Below, in pieces: positions 37,154-45,948 of a DNA stretch of 64,000 nt. The notes under the pieces were generated by a model. It worked only from the letters and a program-made list of their open reading frames with translations, had not been told where the DNA came from and did no database searches. The stretch covers positions 44,083-108,082 of the forward strand of contig JAQIBT010000088.1 in assembly GCA_027858915.1 (NCBI GenBank), written 5' to 3'. This stretch comes from Salinisphaera sp. (GTDB taxonomy: Bacteria; Pseudomonadota; Gammaproteobacteria; Nevskiales; Salinisphaeraceae). How positions within the stretch are numbered: the stretch's first letter is position 1; each line of letters begins with the position of its first letter. Both the position numbers and the translations under genes were made by a program.

Positions 37154-37492
37154 GACAATCCAGGGAACAATTTTTCGCCTATTCATACACGAGCGACCGG
37201 CACTCGTGCATCTGTGAGCGGTTTTCAGATGGTGATCGACGCGCCTGAAACACGGTGGGCGACCACCTCAAGCGCAGCGGTCGGCAGCTCTTGATCAGGC
37301 AGGGCCGAACGCCTGTTGCTGTGCTAATATATCGCGCTTCGCGCGGCAGTCAGAGCGGTCGCTGCGCGTAATCGAAACTCAGCTCATCGAAAGGCCCGGG
37401 TCCATCGCCTATGTGCGTTCCCGGTCGCCAATTCGTCTGGTCGCTGATCTTTCCGATCGTCAAACTGCCTGTTCGTCAACTTGAAGTAGCCT
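37154..37492. other. Divergent intergenic region mtaD/gyrA
   Basis: The 339 nt between the divergent mtaD and gyrA genes have no supported ORF. The likeliest gyrA promoter element is an extended -10-like TGCTAATAT (37322-37330) without a matching -35 box. The region must contain promoters in both directions; supercoiling control, as known for gyrA, cannot be read from sequence. Confidence 0.4.
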
Positions 37493-40174
37493 ATGGCCGA
37501 CGTCGCAAAAGAGATTCTGTCGATCAACCTCGAAGACGAGATGCGTCAGTCGTATCTCGATTACGCCATGAGCGTGATTGTTGGTCGTGCCTTGCCGGAT
37601 GTGCGCGACGGGCTCAAGCCAGTCCATCGGCGCGTGCTGTACGCCATGCGCGAGCTGTCCAACGACTGGAACAAGCCCTACAAGAAGTCGGCGCGCGTAG
37701 TCGGCGACGTCATCGGTAAATACCATCCACACGGTGATTCGGCGGTCTACGACACCATCGTACGCATGGCCCAGAAGTTTTCCATGCGCTATGTGCTGGT
37801 GGATGGCCAAGGCAACTTCGGCTCGGTCGATGGCGACGCCGCCGCCGCCATGCGCTACACCGAAGTGCGCATGTCGAAGCTGGCGCACGAGATTCTGGCG
37901 GACCTCGAAAAAGACACCGTCGATTTCATCCCCAACTACGACGAATCCGAGTCCGAGCCCGCGGTGCTGCCGACCCGGCTGCCCAATCTGCTGGTCAATG
38001 GCGGGACCGGTATTGCCGTGGGCATGGCGACCAATATCCCGCCGCATAACATCCGCGAGATCATCGGCGCCTGTCTGGCGCTGATGGAAAACGAAGAGAT
38101 CACGGTCAGCGAGTTGATGGTGCACGTGCCGGGGCCGGATTTCCCGACCGCGGCCATGATCAATGGCGCCGACGGCATCCGCGAAGCCTACGAGACCGGC
38201 CGTGGCCGCATCTACATGCGGGCCCGCGCGCACTTCGAGGATATCGACGTGCGCGGCAAGCAGGCGATCGTGGTCACCGAATTGCCCTACCAGGTAAACA
38301 AGGCGCGGCTGCTGGAAAAGATCGCCGAACTGGTCAAGGACAAGCGCATTGATGGCATCACCGAGCTGCGCGACGAGTCCGACAAGGACGGCATGCGCAT
38401 GGTGGTGGAGCTGCGGCGCGGGGAAACCCCCGAGGTCACACTTAACAATCTGTATCGCCACAGCCAGATGCAGACGGTGTTCGGCATCAATATGGTCGCG
38501 CTCGACGATGGCCAGCCGCGCACGCTCAATCTCAAACAGATGCTGGAGGCGTTCATTCGTCACCGGCGCGAGGTGGTCACCCGGCGTACCCAGTTCGAGC
38601 TGGCCAAGGCGCGGGCTCGGGCGCACGTGCTCGAGGGACTGACGGTCGCGCTGGCCAACATTGAAGAAGTCATTGCGTTGATCCGAGCCTCTTCTGGCCC
38701 CACGGAAGCCCGCGAGGGCCTGATGGGGCACGAATGGGCGCCTGGCCAGGTCAACGCGATGCTGGAGCGCGCGGGTGCCGATGCCTCGCGGCCGGCCGAG
38801 CTATCGGCTGCGTTCGGCCTGCAGGCCTCCGGCAAGTATCGGCTCACCCAGACCCAGGCCCAGGCGATTCTCGATCTGCGTCTGCACCGTCTCACCGGCC
38901 TGGAGCAGGACAAGATCGTCGAGGAGTTCGAGAAGCTGCTCGAAGCGATCGCCGACTATATCGACATCCTGTCGTCGACCGCGCGTCTGTTCGAAGTCAT
39001 CCGTGAAGAATTGGAAGCCATCCGCGAGGAATATGGCGACGAGCGCAAGACCGAGATTCTGGACCATCATCTCGATCTGACCACGGCCGACCTGATTTCG
39101 CCGGAAGACGTGGTGGTCACGCTGACCCACGAAGGCTATGTCAAGAGCCAGCCGCTGGATGCCTATCGTGCCCAGCGTCGCGGTGGCCGCGGCAAGTCTG
39201 CGACCCAGACCAAGGACGCCGACTTCATCGAAAAGCTCTGGGTGACCCATACCCACGACACGCTCTTGTGTTTTTCGTCCCATGGCAAGGCTTACTGGCT
39301 CAAGGTCTACGAGTTGCCCAGCGCCGGGCGCGGTGCGCGCGGCAAGCCGATCGTCAACCTGTTGCCGCTGGAGAACGACGAACGGATCTCTCAGGTTCTG
39401 CCGATCAAGGATTTCACCACCAGCGACAACGTGTTCTTCGCCACCCGCAGCGGTACGGTGAAAAAGACCGCGCTGGAGCAGTTCTCGCGTCCGCGCACCA
39501 ACGGCATCATCGCCATCGATCTGCGCGACGACGACGCCTTGGTAGGCGTGGATCTGACCGCCGGCGACGACACCGTCATGCTTTTCTCCACCGGTGGCAA
39601 GGTCATTCGCTTCAACGAGAACGATGTCCGCCAGATGGGCCGTAACGCCGCTGGCGTACGCGGTATCCGTCTGCCAGAGGACGACAAGGATGCTGCAGTG
39701 ATCGGCCTGATCGTTGTGCGCGAAGGCGAGATCCTGACCGTGACGGCCCAGGGCTACGGCAAGCGCACACCGATCGACGACTACCCGCTGCGCGGACGTG
39801 GCGGCCAGGGCGTGCTCTCCCTCAAGCAATCGGCCAAGACCGGCGCCGTCGTGGGTGCCACACAGGTGCTGCAGGACGACGAGATCATGCTCATCTCGAA
39901 TATGGGCACCCTGATTCGCACCGCGGTAGCCGAAGTATCGGTGCTGGGTCGGAATACTCAGGGGGTGCGTATCATCCGAGTCGCTGATGAACAGCATCTG
40001 GTGGGCGTGGATCGTATCGCGGTCGAAGACGACGACGTCGACGAGTCCGACGCCGACGTGGATGCGCCCGCAGCCGATGCGCCCGATCTCCGTGCCGACA
40101 GCGATGTGAGTCCGGATGACGGCGACGACACCGGCCAGGACAACCATGACGACGATCATAGCGCCGACGACTGA
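37493..40174 (+). CDS. gyrA: DNA gyrase subunit A
   Basis: An 893-residue type IIA topoisomerase subunit that with GyrB introduces negative supercoils. The N-terminal [23 protein letters not shown], the catalytic tyrosine in [11 protein letters not shown], and the GyrA box [11 protein letters not shown] (needed for DNA wrapping) are all present. The quinolone region reads [17 protein letters not shown], with the sensitive-type Ser and Asp. The C-terminal blades end in a 45-residue, strongly acidic tail (Asp/Glu run). Start ATG 37493; the ribosome site is weak. First gene of a long plus-strand block. Confidence 0.98.
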   Translation: MADVAKEILSINLEDEMRQSYLDYAMSVIVGRALPDVRDGLKPVHRRVLYAMRELSNDWNKPYKKSARVVGDVIGKYHPHGDSAVYDTIVRMAQKFSMRYVLVDGQGNFGSVDGDAAAAMRYTEVRMSKLAHEILADLEKDTVDFIPNYDESESEPAVLPTRLPNLLVNGGTGIAVGMATNIPPHNIREIIGACLALMENEEITVSELMVHVPGPDFPTAAMINGADGIREAYETGRGRIYMRARAHFEDIDVRGKQAIVVTELPYQVNKARLLEKIAELVKDKRIDGITELRDESDKDGMRMVVELRRGETPEVTLNNLYRHSQMQTVFGINMVALDDGQPRTLNLKQMLEAFIRHRREVVTRRTQFELAKARARAHVLEGLTVALANIEEVIALIRASSGPTEAREGLMGHEWAPGQVNAMLERAGADASRPAELSAAFGLQASGKYRLTQTQAQAILDLRLHRLTGLEQDKIVEEFEKLLEAIADYIDILSSTARLFEVIREELEAIREEYGDERKTEILDHHLDLTTADLISPEDVVVTLTHEGYVKSQPLDAYRAQRRGGRGKSATQTKDADFIEKLWVTHTHDTLLCFSSHGKAYWLKVYELPSAGRGARGKPIVNLLPLENDERISQVLPIKDFTTSDNVFFATRSGTVKKTALEQFSRPRTNGIIAIDLRDDDALVGVDLTAGDDTVMLFSTGGKVIRFNENDVRQMGRNAAGVRGIRLPEDDKDAAVIGLIVVREGEILTVTAQGYGKRTPIDDYPLRGRGGQGVLSLKQSAKTGAVVGATQVLQDDEIMLISNMGTLIRTAVAEVSVLGRNTQGVRIIRVADEQHLVGVDRIAVEDDDVDESDADVDAPAADAPDLRADSDVSPDDGDDTGQDNHDDDHSADD

Positions 40175-40216
40175 CGCCGTCGGCTCCCGAGTTTCTTTCC
40201 AGTAATGGGTGGGTTT

Positions 40217-41302
40217 ATGTCACGTGTCTTCAATTTCAGTGCAGGGCCGGCCACCATGCCGGTCGAGGTGCTAGACAAAGCCAAGGCCGAGATGCTCGAC
40301 TGGCACGGCAGCGGCATGTCGGTGATGGAGATGAGCCATCGCGGTTCCGAGTTCGTCTCGATTGCCGAAGACGCGACCGCGCGGCTGCGCCGCCTGCTCA
40401 AGGTGCCGGATAATTACAGTGTGCTTTTCCTGCAGGGTGGGGCAGCCGGCCAGTTCGCTGGTGTGCCGATGAATCTGCTGGGCGGCGACAAGACCAGCGC
40501 CGATTACATCGTCACCGGCAACTGGGGCAAGAAAGCGGTTAAGGAAGCGGCGAAGTATGGCCAGGCCAGCACGGCAGCTTCCAGCGAAGACGACAGTTTT
40601 ACGCGTATTCCGTCACGCGACGCATGGCAGCTGCGCGCCGATGCGGGCTACGTGCATTACACCCCGAATGAAACCATTCAGGGCGTGGAATTCCACCACA
40701 CGCCGGATACCGGCGACGTGCCGCTGGTGGCCGACATGTCCTCGTCGTTCCTCTCGCGGCCGGTCGACGTATCGAAATTCGGCGTGATCTACGCCGGCGC
40801 GCAGAAGAACGCAGGTCCTGCGGGCATCACGATGGTGATCGTGCGCAACGATCTCATGGGCGAGCCGCAGGCCGGTTGCCCGATGGTGCTGGACTACAAG
40901 CAGCAGGCCGATGCCGACTCCATGCTCAACACGCCTGCCTGCTATGCCTGGTATATCTGCGGGCTGACCTTCGAATGGTTGGAGAACAATGGCGGCCTCG
41001 AGGCAATCGGCGAGATCAACGCGCGCAAGTCGGCGAAACTCTACGACTTCATCGACAATTCGGGCTTCTACTCGAATCCCGTCGACCCGACAGCGCGTTC
41101 GCGTATGAACGTGCCGTTCCTGTTGGCCGACGATGCGCTGAACAAGGATTTCCTGGCCCAGGCCGAAGACGCCGGCCTGTCTACCCTCAAGGGCCATCGA
41201 TCAGTCGGCGGCATGCGCGCCTCGATCTACAACGCCATGCCCGAAGCCGGTGTCGATGCCCTGATCGATTTCATGCGCGACTTCGCAAAGCGCAACGGCT
41301 AA
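40217..41302 (+). CDS. serC: Phosphoserine aminotransferase
   Basis: A 361-residue PLP enzyme converting 3-phosphohydroxypyruvate to phosphoserine, and serving pyridoxine synthesis. It begins RVFNFSAGPATMP; the PLP lysine is in IYAGAQKNAGPAG near residue 197; FLQGGAAGQFAGVPMNL binds cofactor phosphate. Length equals the usual 360. ATG 40217 fits the family start; the frame also opens 4 codons earlier. It follows gyrA by 42 nt, as in Pseudomonas. Confidence 0.97.
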   Translation: MSRVFNFSAGPATMPVEVLDKAKAEMLDWHGSGMSVMEMSHRGSEFVSIAEDATARLRRLLKVPDNYSVLFLQGGAAGQFAGVPMNLLGGDKTSADYIVTGNWGKKAVKEAAKYGQASTAASSEDDSFTRIPSRDAWQLRADAGYVHYTPNETIQGVEFHHTPDTGDVPLVADMSSSFLSRPVDVSKFGVIYAGAQKNAGPAGITMVIVRNDLMGEPQAGCPMVLDYKQQADADSMLNTPACYAWYICGLTFEWLENNGGLEAIGEINARKSAKLYDFIDNSGFYSNPVDPTARSRMNVPFLLADDALNKDFLAQAEDAGLSTLKGHRSVGGMRASIYNAMPEAGVDALIDFMRDFAKRNG

Positions 41303-41320
41303 GACAAAGACATATCGATC

Positions 41321-41434
41321 CGCAAAGCACGCAGAGTACGCAGATTATCAAGACAGTCGTTTAAGTTGCTGATTGTGTTTTTTAATCTGCGAAATCTGCG
41401 AAATCTGCGGACCTGCTTTTTGAAGAATCTGCGG
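41321..41434. repeat. Dispersed 9-nt-period repeat, fullest copy (serC-serA gap)
   Basis: Left arm: three 9-mers CGCAAAGCA, CGCAGAGTA, CGCAGATTA (41321-41347). Right arm in the opposite sense: AATCTGCGA, AATCTGCGA, AATCTGCGG (41384-41410), and a further AATCTGCGG at 41426-41434. The arms are inverted (CGCAGATTA pairs with TAATCTGCG), so RNA could fold into a long imperfect hairpin around an A/T-rich centre. It fills almost the whole 143-nt serC-serA gap and ends 11 nt before the serA start. Confidence 0.75.
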
Positions 41435-41445
41435 ACAAGTTATCT

Positions 41446-42636
41446 ATGACTCTGAAAGTTCAAACGCTCAACAGCATCTCGCCCAAGGGCCTCGATCGCC
41501 TGCCGCGCGACAAGTACGAAGTCGCCTCCGAGCTGTCGCAACCGGACGCGATCATTCTGCGTTCGCACAACATGCACAGCATGGATATTCCGGACTCGGT
41601 TCGCGCGATCGGCCGGGCCGGAGCGGGCGTCAACAATATCCCAGTCGCCGACATGACAAAGCGCGGTGTGCCCGTGTTCAATGCGCCGGGTGCCAACGCC
41701 AACGCGGTCAAGGAACTGGTGCTGTCCGGCATGCTGCTTGCGGCACGCAATATCGTAGCCGCATCGCGCTACGTCGAAAATCTGACTTCCACCGGGGAAG
41801 ACCTCAAGAAAGAGGTTGAAGCGGGCAAGAAGAAGTTCAAGGGCGTCGAACTCCCGGAGCGCCGTCTGGGCGTGGCGGGTCTGGGTGCCGTGGGCGTTCA
41901 GGTCGCCAACGCGGCTCGCGATCTGGGTATGGAAGTGCGCGGATTCGATCCGGGTATCACCATCAACAACGCCTGGCGTCTGCACGCGAACGTCGCCGAA
42001 GCATTGTCGATCGACGATCTGCTGTCCAAGTCGGATTTCCTGACGTTGCACGTGCCATTGGTCGACGGCACGCGCGGATTGATCAACGCCGAGCGGCTCA
42101 AGCTGATGCCGGAAGGTGCGGTACTGCTGAACTTCTCGCGCGCCGAAATCGTGGACGAGGACGCCGTGGTCGACGCGCTGGAAAACGGCAGTCTCAATTA
42201 TTATGTCTGCGATTTTCCCTCGGAGAAGCTGCGCGGCCACGCCAAGGTGGTCACGCTGCCGCATCTGGGCGCCTCGACCGACGAGGCCGAGGACAACAGC
42301 GCGGTCATGATCGCCGATCAACTGCGCGACTACCTCGAGATCGGCAATATCCGCAATTCGGTGAATTTCCCCGAGGCGATCATGCCGCCGACCGCCGACG
42401 CGCACCGGATCGTGGTGATCAACCGCAACGTCCCCAACATGGTCGGCCAGGTCAGCTCGGCGCTCGCCCGCCACAGCCACAATATTGCCGATCTGCTCAA
42501 CAAATCCAGGGGCGAGATTGCGGTGACGCTGGTAGACGTCGATGCCGCGGTTGCCGCCCCGGCGCTGGACGAACTGCGCACGATCGAGGGCGTGCTGTGC
42601 GTGCGCTATCTGGGCGCAGTAGGCGCGGCGGCTTAG
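41446..42636 (+). CDS. serA: D-3-phosphoglycerate dehydrogenase
   Basis: A 396-residue NAD-dependent dehydrogenase starting serine synthesis. RAGAGVNNIPVADMTKRG near residue 60, the dinucleotide fold GVAGLGAVGVQVANAARDLGM near 145, the catalytic arginine and glutamate regions (LNFSRAEIVDE) and the histidine in TLPHLGASTDEAEDN identify it. A C-terminal ACT domain (about residues 320-390) suggests serine feedback. In related genomes serC is followed directly by pheA; here serA is placed between, directly behind a repeat element and before two strong stem-loops. No good ribosome site precedes ATG 41446. Confidence 0.94.
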   Translation: MTLKVQTLNSISPKGLDRLPRDKYEVASELSQPDAIILRSHNMHSMDIPDSVRAIGRAGAGVNNIPVADMTKRGVPVFNAPGANANAVKELVLSGMLLAARNIVAASRYVENLTSTGEDLKKEVEAGKKKFKGVELPERRLGVAGLGAVGVQVANAARDLGMEVRGFDPGITINNAWRLHANVAEALSIDDLLSKSDFLTLHVPLVDGTRGLINAERLKLMPEGAVLLNFSRAEIVDEDAVVDALENGSLNYYVCDFPSEKLRGHAKVVTLPHLGASTDEAEDNSAVMIADQLRDYLEIGNIRNSVNFPEAIMPPTADAHRIVVINRNVPNMVGQVSSALARHSHNIADLLNKSRGEIAVTLVDVDAAVAAPALDELRTIEGVLCVRYLGAVGAAA

Positions 42637-42643
42637 AAAAACC

Positions 42644-42685
42644 CGACGGCATTGCCTGCGGACCATGAGCCAGGCAACGTCGTCG
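42644..42685 (+). promoter_or_regulatory. Stem-loop 1 downstream of serA
   Basis: CGACGGCATTGCCTG (42644-42658) pairs with CAGGCAACGTCGTCG (42671-42685) at 13 of 15 positions around a 12-nt loop; GAAAAA lies just before it. No run of T follows, so it is not a canonical intrinsic terminator. It may protect the serA 3' end or act in a pheA leader. Confidence 0.5.
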
Positions 42686-42709
42686 ATTAGCGCGGTGTTT
42701 TCCGGTCTG

Positions 42710-42740
42710 GGCCCATGGATTGCGAGGCGATCCATGGGCC
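42710..42740 (+). promoter_or_regulatory. Perfect stem-loop 2 between serA and pheA
   Basis: GGCCCATGGAT (42710-42720) and ATCCATGGGCC (42730-42740) form a perfect 11-bp stem with the loop TGCGAGGCG. It is followed by TAGTAAC, not a T-run. It lies 56 nt before the pheA start. A Phe-rich leader peptide, expected for classical pheA attenuation, is not visible. Confidence 0.6.
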
Positions 42741-42796
42741 TAGTAACGCAGTCCGGGATTCGTCGCTAGTTGTGATTCGACCACCAGGCATTGGTT

Positions 42797-43900
42797 ATGA
42801 GCAGTCAATCCGACGATCAGGCGCTGGCGAGCGCGCGACGCCAGATCGACGAACTGGATCAGCGTCTTCAGGCGTTGCTGGCCGAACGTGCCGAGGTGGC
42901 GCTGAACGTCGCCCGCATCAAGCAGGCCCAGGGCCGCACTGACTTTTACCGGCCCGAGCGCGAGGCCGACGTGCTCAAGCGGGTGGCCGAACGCAACCAC
43001 GGGCCGCTGGACGATGCCGCGGTCATGCGTATCATGCGCGAGATCATGTCGGCCTGTCTGGCGTTGGAGTCGCCGTTGCAGGTGGCCTATCTCGGGCCCG
43101 AGGGCACCTATACCCAGGCGGCGGTCTACAAGCATTTTGGCCACGCGGTCAATGCGATTCCGCGCACCGCTATCGACGAGATATTCCGCGAGGTGGAAGC
43201 AGGCAACGCGCAGTTCGGCGTCGTTCCGGTAGAGAATTCCACCGAGGGTGTGGTCACGCACACGCTGGATCAGTTGGTTGGCAGTCCGCTGTCGATCTGT
43301 GGCGAGGTGGCCCTTGCGGTCCACCATCATCTGCTCTCGCACGCCGATCAGCTGGCGGGCATTCAGCGGGTGGTCGCACACGCCCAGGCGCTGGCCCAGT
43401 GTCGGCACTGGCTCGACACCAATCTGCCGGGCGTGGTCCGCGAGGCCGTCTCCAGCAACGGGGAAGCCGCGCGCCGGGTGGCAGGCGAGACCCATGCGGC
43501 GGCGATTGCAGCGCGCGCGGCCAGCGATTTCTATCATCTGCCTATCGTGGCCTCGAACATCGAGGACGAGCCCAACAACACCACGCGTTTCCTGGTGATT
43601 GGCCGGCAGCAAGTGCCCTCGACCGGCAACGACATGACGTCGTTGCTGGTGTCTATCCGCAACAGCCCGGGCATGTTGTATCGGCTGCTCGCGCCGGCCG
43701 CCGACGCCGGGGTGGATCTCACCCGTATCGAGTCGCGACCGTCGCGCCGGCAGGCCTGGGACTACAATTTCTTCATCGATATCGAAGGGCATGCCAGCGA
43801 CGTGCCGGTGCGGCAGGTCATCGACGCCATTCAGCGCGAGGCAGCGCTCCTCAAGGTTCTTGGATCCTACCCGCGGGCCGTCGGCCGCGCGGACGACTAG
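42797..43900 (+). CDS. pheA: Bifunctional chorismate mutase / prephenate dehydratase
   Basis: A 367-residue two-step enzyme from chorismate to phenylpyruvate. Residues 1-90 are an AroQ chorismate mutase (RRQIDELDQRLQALLAERAE); 90-275 the prephenate dehydratase (YLGPEGTYTQAAV, VPVENSTEGVV, NNTTRFLVIG); 280-367 a regulatory ACT domain with ESRPSRRQAWDYNFFID, the Phe-binding ESRP motif. ATG 42797 has AGG eight bases upstream; TTG 42791 is in frame but less likely. hisC begins 9 nt downstream. Confidence 0.97.
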   Translation: MSSQSDDQALASARRQIDELDQRLQALLAERAEVALNVARIKQAQGRTDFYRPEREADVLKRVAERNHGPLDDAAVMRIMREIMSACLALESPLQVAYLGPEGTYTQAAVYKHFGHAVNAIPRTAIDEIFREVEAGNAQFGVVPVENSTEGVVTHTLDQLVGSPLSICGEVALAVHHHLLSHADQLAGIQRVVAHAQALAQCRHWLDTNLPGVVREAVSSNGEAARRVAGETHAAAIAARAASDFYHLPIVASNIEDEPNNTTRFLVIGRQQVPSTGNDMTSLLVSIRNSPGMLYRLLAPAADAGVDLTRIESRPSRRQAWDYNFFIDIEGHASDVPVRQVIDAIQREAALLKVLGSYPRAVGRADD

Positions 43901-43909
43901 GCCCTCATC

Positions 43910-45028
43910 ATGGTAAAGACATTGTCCGAGCAGTCGCACGCTGGTATCCATCGTCTGGATACCTATGTGCCCGGCAAGCCGATCGCCGATCTCAAGCGCG
44001 AGCTGGGGCTGGACTCGATCATCAAGCTGGCGTCCAACGAGAATCCGCTGGGTACGGCACCCGCCGCGCTGGCCGCACTCGCCGACTTCGATGGCGCGTT
44101 GTATCGCTACCCGGACGGCAGCGGCTTCGAAATGAAGACGCGGATCGCACAGCGGCACGGCGTTGATACGACCCAGATTACCCTGGGCAACGGATCTGAC
44201 GATATTCTCGAGCTCACCGCGCGCGTCTTTCTCGGCCCCGGCAAGAACACCGTCGTCTCCCAACACGCGTTTGCGGTCTATCCGATCGTCGCAAGAGCGG
44301 TGAACGCCGATGTGCGCGAGGTGCCGGCGTTGGACAGCAGCGCCGACATGCCGCTTGGTCACGATCTCGACGGCATGCTGGCGGCGATCGATGAGCACAC
44401 CGGCGTGGTGTTCATGGCCAGCCCCAACAACCCGACCGGTACCTGGCTGTCCAATACGGCGCTGGAAGCGTTCCTGGAGCGTGTGCCGGCAGCGACCGTG
44501 GTGGTGCTTGATCAAGCCTATATCGAATACCAGACGGTCGAGGCAGCGCCCGATATCGTGGCCTGGCTGTCGCGTTTTCCCAATCTGATCGTCACGCGGA
44601 CGTTCTCCAAGATCTATGGCATGGCAGCGCTGCGCTTTGGCTACGGCTTGAGTTCGCCCGAGGTGGCCGATTATCTGAATCGCGTAAGGGCTCCGTTCAA
44701 CGTCAACAGCGTAGCCATGCACTGTGCGGCCGCCGCGATCGGCGATACCGACTTCATCAAGCGCTCGATCGCCAGCAACGATATCGAACGAGCGTCGCTG
44801 TCGAGCCAACTGCAGGCACGCGGATTCGATTGTCTGCCGTCGCAGGCCAACTTCGTCACCTTCGACTGCGGCCGCGAATCCAGGCCGGTATTTGACGCAC
44901 TGCTGCGTGAGGGCGTGATCGTCCGGGCGCTGGCCGGCTATGGCATGCCACAGCATCTGCGCGTCACCGTGGGGCAGCCGGAAGAGAACCAGCGGTTTCT
45001 GTCCGCGCTGGACAAGGTCACCGGTTGA
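43910..45028 (+). CDS. hisC: Histidinol-phosphate aminotransferase
   Basis: A 372-residue PLP aminotransferase. KLASNENPLG near residue 42, LGNGSDDILEL and the PLP lysine in VTRTFSKIYGMAALRFGYG near residue 230 are family marks. Placed between pheA and tyrA, it probably transaminates aromatic keto acids as well as histidinol phosphate, as proposed for HisC2 of Pseudomonas; that dual role is inference. Its stop is 2 nt before the tyrA ATG, so translation is coupled. Confidence 0.94.
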   Translation: MVKTLSEQSHAGIHRLDTYVPGKPIADLKRELGLDSIIKLASNENPLGTAPAALAALADFDGALYRYPDGSGFEMKTRIAQRHGVDTTQITLGNGSDDILELTARVFLGPGKNTVVSQHAFAVYPIVARAVNADVREVPALDSSADMPLGHDLDGMLAAIDEHTGVVFMASPNNPTGTWLSNTALEAFLERVPAATVVVLDQAYIEYQTVEAAPDIVAWLSRFPNLIVTRTFSKIYGMAALRFGYGLSSPEVADYLNRVRAPFNVNSVAMHCAAAAIGDTDFIKRSIASNDIERASLSSQLQARGFDCLPSQANFVTFDCGRESRPVFDALLREGVIVRALAGYGMPQHLRVTVGQPEENQRFLSALDKVTG

Positions 45029-45030
45029 TA

Positions 45031-45948
45031 ATGCCCGCCGCATCGACAGCGCTGCCGGTCAGGCATGTTGCGATCGTCGGTCTGGGCCTGATCGGCGGCT
45101 CGATCGCGCGCGGGCTGCGTCATGCCGGCTACGACGGCGCGTTGTTGGGCCTGGTGGCCGATGCGCAGGACGCCGAGCGTGCCTTGGCTCTCGAGCTGGT
45201 TGATCGTGCCAGTGACAATCCCGAACAGATCCTCGCCGCGGCCGAGCTTATCGTTGTGGCGGTGCCTATCGGCGTGATGGATCGGGTGTTCACCGATATC
45301 GCACGACTGGCGCCGGCCACGGCCGTGCTGACCGACGTCGGTAGCAGCAAGTCCAGCGTAATCCAGACGGCGCGGGATAACATGCCGGCGCGTATGGCGC
45401 GTTTTGTCCCCGGCCATCCGATTTCCGGCACCGAGCGCGGTGGTCTGGAGTCTGGCTTTGCCGGCCTGTTCGACAGTCGCCGTGTCATCCTTACGCCTAC
45501 CGTCGACACTACGCCCGATGCCATGGCCGTGGTAGCGCAACTATGGCGTTTGCTGGGTGCCCAGGTCAGCGTGATGGATGCCATGCATCACGACGACGTT
45601 CTGGCGGCGACCAGTCATCTGCCGCATGTGCTGGCCTACACGTTGGTGGATACGCTGGCCGGGATGTCGGAGCGCCAGGAGATATTCGATTACGCAGCCG
45701 GCGGTTTTCGCGATTTCACGCGTATTGCATCGAGCGATCCAATGCTGTGGCGCGATATTGTCTGTTCCAACCGCGCGCCAGTGCTTGCGGTCCTCGACCG
45801 GTTTATCGAGCAGCTGAGCGAAGTTCGCCAGGTCATTGCCGACGACGACCGCGACACGCTTGCCGCCGGGTTCACGCGGGCCAAGCAGGCTCGCGATCAA
45901 TTTGCTGCACGTTTCCAGGAGCGTCGCCATGGGCGGACGACTGTTTGA
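45031..45948 (+). CDS. tyrA: Prephenate (or arogenate) dehydrogenase
   Basis: A 305-residue enzyme of tyrosine synthesis. The NAD(P) fold opens HVAIVGLGLIGGSIARGLRHAGY, and FVPGHPISGTERGG plus LPHVLAYTLVD, with the conserved histidines, mark the TyrA family. In Pseudomonas the equivalent domain is fused to AroA; here it is a separate chain that overlaps aroA by 20 nt. No ACT domain is attached. I use ATG 45031 rather than TTG 45025. Confidence 0.95.
   Translation: MPAASTALPVRHVAIVGLGLIGGSIARGLRHAGYDGALLGLVADAQDAERALALELVDRASDNPEQILAAAELIVVAVPIGVMDRVFTDIARLAPATAVLTDVGSSKSSVIQTARDNMPARMARFVPGHPISGTERGGLESGFAGLFDSRRVILTPTVDTTPDAMAVVAQLWRLLGAQVSVMDAMHHDDVLAATSHLPHVLAYTLVDTLAGMSERQEIFDYAAGGFRDFTRIASSDPMLWRDIVCSNRAPVLAVLDRFIEQLSEVRQVIADDDRDTLAAGFTRAKQARDQFAARFQERRHGRTTV

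Noticed and set aside
38801..40159. 452-codon minus-strand frame opposite gyrA
   Set aside because: Antisense shadow of gyrA with no family motif and no ribosome site.
41321..41434. Reading the repeat as an insertion-sequence end
   Set aside because: No transposase frame, no target-site duplication and no long terminal inverted repeat can be seen.
42740..45043. Very long minus-strand open frame (767 codons) opposite pheA and hisC
   Set aside because: It lies entirely under two certain genes and is rich in His/Arg/Gly/Gln, the usual antisense shadow of high-GC coding DNA; no domain text.
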